Source: Topomyia yanbarensis (taxonomy: Eukaryota; Arthropoda; Insecta; Diptera; Culicidae). Taken from it: a stretch of DNA of 64,000 nucleotides. The position numbers were made by a program, and so were the translations under genes. Below the pieces are notes generated by a model. The model did no database searches and was not told where the DNA came from. It saw nothing but the letters and a program-made list of their open reading frames with translations. Below are positions 58,988 through 64,000 of the stretch, one piece after another. The number at the start of each line of letters is the position of its first letter. The first letter of the stretch is position 1. The stretch covers positions 158,479,167-158,543,166 of the forward strand of contig NC_080672.1 of NCBI RefSeq assembly GCF_030247195.1, in the 5' to 3' direction.

Positions 58988-61057
58988 CAGGTTTTTTTTT
59001 ATTAAAAAAGTTATTATCGCCTGCTACACTTTGCCAATTATTGCATTTCGCGGTTATGCCCCTCAGTTAAGTGTCTACCAAACAAGGCAAGATTCCAGCA
59101 CAGTAAAGCGTCCCGACAATAATGAAAACAAATTTAATATAATGAGTAATCACGAATAGACTGCCCAACAGGGACATTTCATTTCACCGCCTGTCTGACG
59201 GCCCCATGGTAGGTGAATATTTGATAAACAATTATGAGCTTTACTTAGATATTAATGGAGCTAATTTAAAATGATAATGATAAGTTTTAGTAAATTACAA
59301 CTATTTATCGCTGGTATCTTTTTTTTCTGTGGTGATACCACAACTCAAAATTTGAATATGAAAGCAAACGAACGCGAGTCCGCGGTTAAATGCGTGGGCG
59401 CTTTGGTGATAAACGTCGTTTATAGATCCTCATCGTTAGCCATGAATATTGGTAATGTGTCCGTATATTTTCATCGCTAAGTCATTGGGTGAAGAAGGAG
59501 GCATGTGTAGGGTTACCAAACGTTTATTTAAAGGACATATTCTTAATTTCGACGACTTTGGGAAGCGTTCTTTATTTTATCATATATATTAGACATATTT
59601 CAAAAGTTTTCAGATCAACTTAATTCCGGGAAAAAAGAATCAATCATCATTTTAATTGCGCTTTTTGTCAAAGAATTTTTTTAAATGCATCGCTATTGTG
59701 AGTTGCTCTGTTTACTGAAAAATGAATAAAATCTGCTTCACCTAGAATTCGGACATATTATTTATTGTGTAGTAGAGCATATATTAGACGGAATTAGAAT
59801 ACCGTGACAGCGAGGAAAGTTTCGCCTCGATATGTGCCGTCTAAAAGTTGTGCAAGATGGAAAATGGAAAAAAAGGTAATTCTGTACACTCACTTCAAAA
59901 ATCCAATACTGGCTTGTCAACATCTATGGTATTTTGTTCCAACATCGAGCTGTTTGTGCAGCGTTCTGAGTCGGTTTTCCAGTTTTCATTAACTTCCGCT
60001 AGATAATTGCCAAATATCTTTCGATTTGGCGGAATTGCGGGTAATTGAGTGGATTAATAACCTTAACCATCTGCTGCCCAAATTTTTGTTTAGCCTAAAA
60101 AAGCTATTGCAGATTGTTTTTGTCATGAGAAAGGCGAAAAATATATTGTCAGCTCACGAAAGCTACGGATTTTTCATTTATCCCTCAAAAATGTCTCACA
60201 TGGCCATTTCATGAATCAAGATTTTATTTCTAATAACCTTTATTTCTGAATAGTTCACAACATAATTTCACAGCTACAGAGGAGTACTACAAGTTAGCAT
60301 CTTAATTTTTTTTTGTTTTCTCCTTGTTTAAAATAATAAAAAAAAATACACAAAATATTTTTTTCTGATTTTCTTCAAACTTTCAACATTTAACGTTGAA
60401 TGTATTCAACATAGTGAAATGCAAACAATGTATTTGAATGGTTAATGGGAAGGTTGTGAAGATGTTTTCATAGTGGTGACAACATACAATCGACTTTTCA
60501 GCCTCCTAGTGGATCACAGCCAACAAGTTATTCTTAAGTTGCTCTCAAACAAGGCTCAGGCTTGTGTAAACCATTAACATGATTTTAGCTCGGCATTAAA
60601 TTTTGGAATAGGAGAATCGTTCAAATTAACATAAGCAGAGAAATCACAAATTCTCCTAGTTTATTGTGGGCGGGTATACATTTCTCTAGTAGTTCTCATA
60701 GAGAGCGTTCAAAAATAATTAGAATCTTTTTATTGAAGAAGGTAGGGTGTTGAGCCTATTATCGCCATGTTTCTATTATCACTCTACCCTTTTGAAGCCG
60801 TTGGTTAGAGCCACCTTTGTTCAACGCATTGAGTCGAATGGTAGCGCAACAATAGGGGCACTAGATTCGAGTATTCGTTGCTCTCAAACACGAGTATTTC
60901 ATTGTTTTCAGCGCATTTGTGTAATTATCTTGGTTTTTAATAACGAAGTAAAGCTGTTCATGCCAATTTCTATGCATTTCATTGAATGTAGGCCGAGTAA
61001 TTCATGAACCTGTGAGGCACGCTCCTTGTATAGTGAAAATAGACACGTTGCCCTATA
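58988..61057. other. No gene seen
   Basis: Several 60-90 codon frames, none recognisable. 60744-60850 carries inverted family H words. Confidence 0.4.
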
Positions 61058-61226
61058 CAGTGAAAACCCGTTTTTATCTGCCCCTTGGTGAATTTTAGGC
61101 TGATAAAACCGGGACATTGGTACAATCGTGACATATATTTTTCATTCTTTTCAAGAAACCGAAGCTCTTAAAATATTCTGCTTTAGTCCCTAGATATAGC
61201 CGCATAACCTTTCCTGATTATTTAGC

Positions 61227-61640
61227 TTAACCCTATAGTTCCCAACACCGCCTCTAGGCGGTCTCTATAAAAAACTAAATAAAACTACTAAAACATGATT
61301 GTATGTTGTCATCCGCACTAGCATTTCTTCCCAACGCTCACACCCTTCATACACACACATTATTTTAATATTCGTAGCTTTCTGTCAAAGGCATTTGAAG
61401 CTCAAAGTTGAAAATTCGAGGAAAACGTGGAAAAAAACTATTTTGTGTTTAGTGGTAATCTTCATTAAACAAATTTTAACTGTTTTTGGAAATTTCAATA
61501 ACTAAAAAAATATTTTTGAGTGGCCTGTTACTAGCATTTCACTGTAGATGTGAATTGGTTTAATGGAATAATTCGGAAGTTTAGGTTTTTTGGTAAAATA
61601 CTTTGCCCGCATAGAGGCGGTGTTGGGCACCTGAGCGAAA
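61227..61640 (-). repeat. Interspersed repeat, family G (inverse copy)
   Basis: Opens TTAACCCTATAGTTCCCAAC followed by ACCGCCTCTAGGCGG, and closes AGAGGCGGTGTTGGGCACCT, the inverse of the start of 3896-4112. Confidence 0.65.
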
Positions 61641-61781
61641 AAAAATTTCAGTCTTTAGTGATTACTTATCGTACCGGAACCAGTATTATGTGCAATTTTA
61701 GCTGAAAAAACTTATGTTTTAAAAACTTTTGGTGAATGTTGCAGTTAGAATATGGATATTCTTATCATTTAATAATATTTA

Positions 61782-62700
61782 TGGGAGTCTGGGGCTAGTT
61801 GGCAGAATCTTTTTTTCTCCTTTTGTATTAGACATATGGCGCTGTCTCTAGTTCAGCACTTGAAGTACTGTTTAATCCATTCTCCAATGTGTTTATGTTG
61901 CATTAAATTCTGTTTCGTTCGCGTTGTAAGTGATATTGAGTTTTCGAGCGTATTAGAGTGAAAAGCCTACTTTAGTCGTATTAGGAAGGGTGCCTCATAA
62001 TTTCATTAATTACTCGGAATACAATTGATGCAATGCGTATGAATTGGCATCAATATCTTTGCTTTCTTCTTATGAACCATTATGATATCAAAAATCGCCA
62101 TTTGAATCAATATGTTGAACAAAGATGGCTAACGCCGCTCTAACCAACGGTTTTACATGGTTGTGACGAAAATAGGCTCATTACCCTAGGCAACGTTCTT
62201 AAATTTCAGCATTTTTGTTATTTAGGGCGAGTTCAATGCTATTCCACGAATGACTAGATTTTTCGCTCGCGCGCGAAAAGAACTTTCCTTGGCCGTATAT
62301 GTGATATACGTAACCACAAGTAAAATTTGTTTTTTTTTGTTTGTTTACTTCGGAATTTTACCTGAAAAATTTCAAAAATTTAGCTTTTGAATACAAATTG
62401 TGCGCCGAAATTAAAATGCAGGAGCATTGAGGCTGAAAAATAATAACAAGTATCATTGATTTGCAGTTTTATTCGAAAAACATCTCACGCGATCCATACT
62501 TTATCATCAAAAGTGGCCAGGTGGCATCATTGTGCGTATAGTCGTAAATTGGCGAGATTTCCGTGCCACATATTTGAATTTCTGTAATGCAGACAACAGT
62601 CCGCTCTTTTATGCAAAGCATTCACTTTTACACGATCTTCTTAAATTAAAAACATAAAACATGATAAGTGAAACCATCGCCAGCAGACCCTGGACTCCCC
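61782..62700. mobile_element. TIR element, family J (GGGAGTCTGGGGCTAGTTGG)
   Basis: TA-flanked. GGGAGTCTGGGGCTAGTTGG at the left is matched inversely by CAGACCCTGGACTCCCC at the right. It contains a family H segment (62033-62155). No coding region. Termini resemble those of families A and B. Confidence 0.65.
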
Positions 62701-62803
62701 TACTATAAATTAGAAGTCAATAATTAAACAACCAAAGCACCAGAGAAATACTCCTTACAGCTTAGGTATTTTGCGTTCTGATGGAGTCCAAAATATAAGA
62801 AAC

Positions 62804-63028
62804 CATCTGTATTCGCTTATGTTGAAGTAACTAGAAGAAAAAAAAGTTTTTGTTTTTTATTCGCCCAGGTGCCCAACACCGCCTCTAGGCGGCCTACTTA
62901 TTTTAAGGCCTTAATGAAAAACCCATTACTTCCAAGAATTTTCAACATTATTTTCGTTTTTCTCATCACGAAGCCCACCTCCAAAAGCTTTTTCAAGCCA
63001 AACAAAAAATTTGGGCACTAGAGGGTTA
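62804..63028 (+). repeat. Interspersed repeat, family G (copy 3)
   Basis: Same order as 3896-4112, from CTTATGTTGAAGTAACTAGA to GGGCACTAGAGGGTTAA. Confidence 0.7.
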
Positions 63029-63545
63029 AACTTCCCTTAAGGGGTCTGACAGCATAAAATTTAAAAAAATTAATTTTTTTTTTGCGTATTTCGGATCCCT
63101 AAGATAAGAAAAATATTCTCAAGAAAGGATTTACTCAAATTCATCCTGGTTTGTCTGCTAGGGCCAATCAAACTACCAACTATCAATTTTCATATGAAAC
63201 TGATAAAATCGGGGGTAGATAGAATCGGGGGCTGATAAAATCAGGTGCTGATAAAATCGGGTTCTCACTGTATGAGCAGTATTCGAGTTAAACAATGTAG
63301 AACTATAAAACAAAGATTAAATGCTTTGGCAGTTCTTTTCAATAGTAAATGTAGGACAATCTGACTTAATTTCAAATATGTTCATAATTCGAATGGCATA
63401 ATTCGCTATCGAAAGTAGGTGAATACCGACTATGCAAAAGTTGCGCACCGCCCATACCAGTTCGATTGAAGCATACGCTGATTGAGAATTGAAACATAAA
63501 CACAATAAGCTGTAATTATTGTCATTCGAAAATTATTGTTGTTCA

Positions 63546-63830
63546 ATGTTCGAACGGATGAACGCTTTTGTTGCCAGAGCCATCCTTTGCGCCATGATCA
63601 TGCTCTGTTTCGCCCTGGAAGTGCAAGGGCAGTGTGTGTGTTTCCGCTTTCGGGCTGCCCGCCCATCGAGGCCATTTAGAGTCGCAGCCAAACAGGGGAA
63701 AGAGGCGCAGATCGGTTTCCTTTGTCAATACTCATCAACCTGGATACTTTCAGAGCTCGCGATTGTCGTGTTGCCCTTTCATTGTTTGTTTTTGCTTAAT
63801 TCATTTTTATGCTCGATAATGGGTATTTAA
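63546..63830 (+). CDS. Possible signal-peptide exon (94-residue frame)
   Basis: From ATG 63546 (or 63558) the frame reads MNAFVARAILCAMIMLCFAL then EVQGQCVCF, a good signal peptide with a plausible cleavage after EVQG. Base composition of about 63546-63720 is markedly richer in G+C than its surroundings. The later half is hydrophobic and AT-rich and may be intron, so this could be only a first exon. No donor site is convincing. Confidence 0.3.
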   Translation: MFERMNAFVARAILCAMIMLCFALEVQGQCVCFRFRAARPSRPFRVAAKQGKEAQIGFLCQYSSTWILSELAIVVLPFHCLFLLNSFLCSIMGI

Positions 63831-64000
63831 ATCAACTTTATAGATTCGCCATTGTTTTTAGTGTACTCTGATCAACCGAAGCGCCCCTATTGCATTTTTC
63901 AGTGCACTTTTTACAGCCGATCTATGTAGTTAGCTTTTACACTTTATTAATGCCAGTCAGTGGGGCACCACGCACGGTCAGTGGCGGTCCCAGTGAAGTG
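63831..64000. other. Window edge, possible promoter
   Basis: Two CAGT-containing words (GCCAGTCAGTGGGG at about 63952 and CGGTCAGTGGCGG at about 63975) resemble arthropod initiators. A gene might start just beyond the window. Confidence 0.2.

Larger units (their letters stand above)
61058..63270. mobile_element. Pogo-like TIR element shell
   Basis: CAGTGAAAACCCGTTTTTAT at the left is matched inversely by ATAAAATCGGGTTCTCACTG at the right, with TA on both sides (61056-61057 and 63271-63272). The right subterminal zone repeats GATAAAATCGGGGG three to four times. TA targets and CAGTG ends suit pogo/Tigger-type elements. No transposase is seen; the interior is filled with other repeats. Confidence 0.65.

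Noticed and set aside
1..64000. CRISPR array or prokaryotic operon structure
   Set aside because: No short direct repeats with unique spacers and no compact co-directional genes; the DNA is clearly eukaryotic.

Overview
The window reads as AT-rich, repeat-dominated dipteran DNA, most probably a culicine mosquito of the Aedes type. The evidence is TA-flanked MITEs with long inverted repeats, a mosquito-style DD37E Tc1/mariner element, minus-strand non-LTR retrotransposon remnants, a tRNA-derived SINE and a gut-type peritrophin gene. The species is an inference from style; no database search was possible.

Only one host gene is convincing: an intronless secreted protein with five chitin-binding (peritrophin-A/CBM14) domains at 8715-9914 on the + strand. 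It has GATA and TATA-like signals upstream and two poly(A) signals downstream. Two short open frames with signal-peptide-like starts (48768 and 63546) are weak candidates. A decayed conserved gene lies at 6498-6834.

Region by region. 1-8500: MITEs, a foldback element, one pseudogene and a miRNA-like hairpin. 8500-10000: the peritrophin gene. 10041-12137: one MITE and plain sequence. 12138-22580: three near-identical head-to-tail copies of a ~3.48 kb unit, each carrying a dead DD37E transposon, a MITE, a GCGTAAAT minisatellite and the 5' part of another repeat. 22321-25420: the complete form of that repeat, then an I-like non-LTR remnant. 26180-30090: two members of an ACCGC-rich transposon family, one with a large internal duplication. 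31900-43800: a run of TIR and foldback elements, including a hAT-type element with an 8-bp target duplication and nested insertions. 45120-53400: non-LTR remnants (RNase H, RT, CCHC tail), a SINE and two MITEs around about 3 kb of plain sequence. 53953-56616: one element inside another. 57500-63270: more repeats, including a 2.2 kb pogo-like shell filled with other elements.

The strongest structural observations are the recent 3x segmental array with a one-base junction, and several TA-flanked families that begin with a G-rich terminus and iterate a family-specific phrase through the element. Others are a precise nested insertion that proves the boundaries of one such family, and a chitin-binding domain that has lost exactly two cysteines expected to pair. 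I see no CRISPR array, rRNA or intact tRNA.
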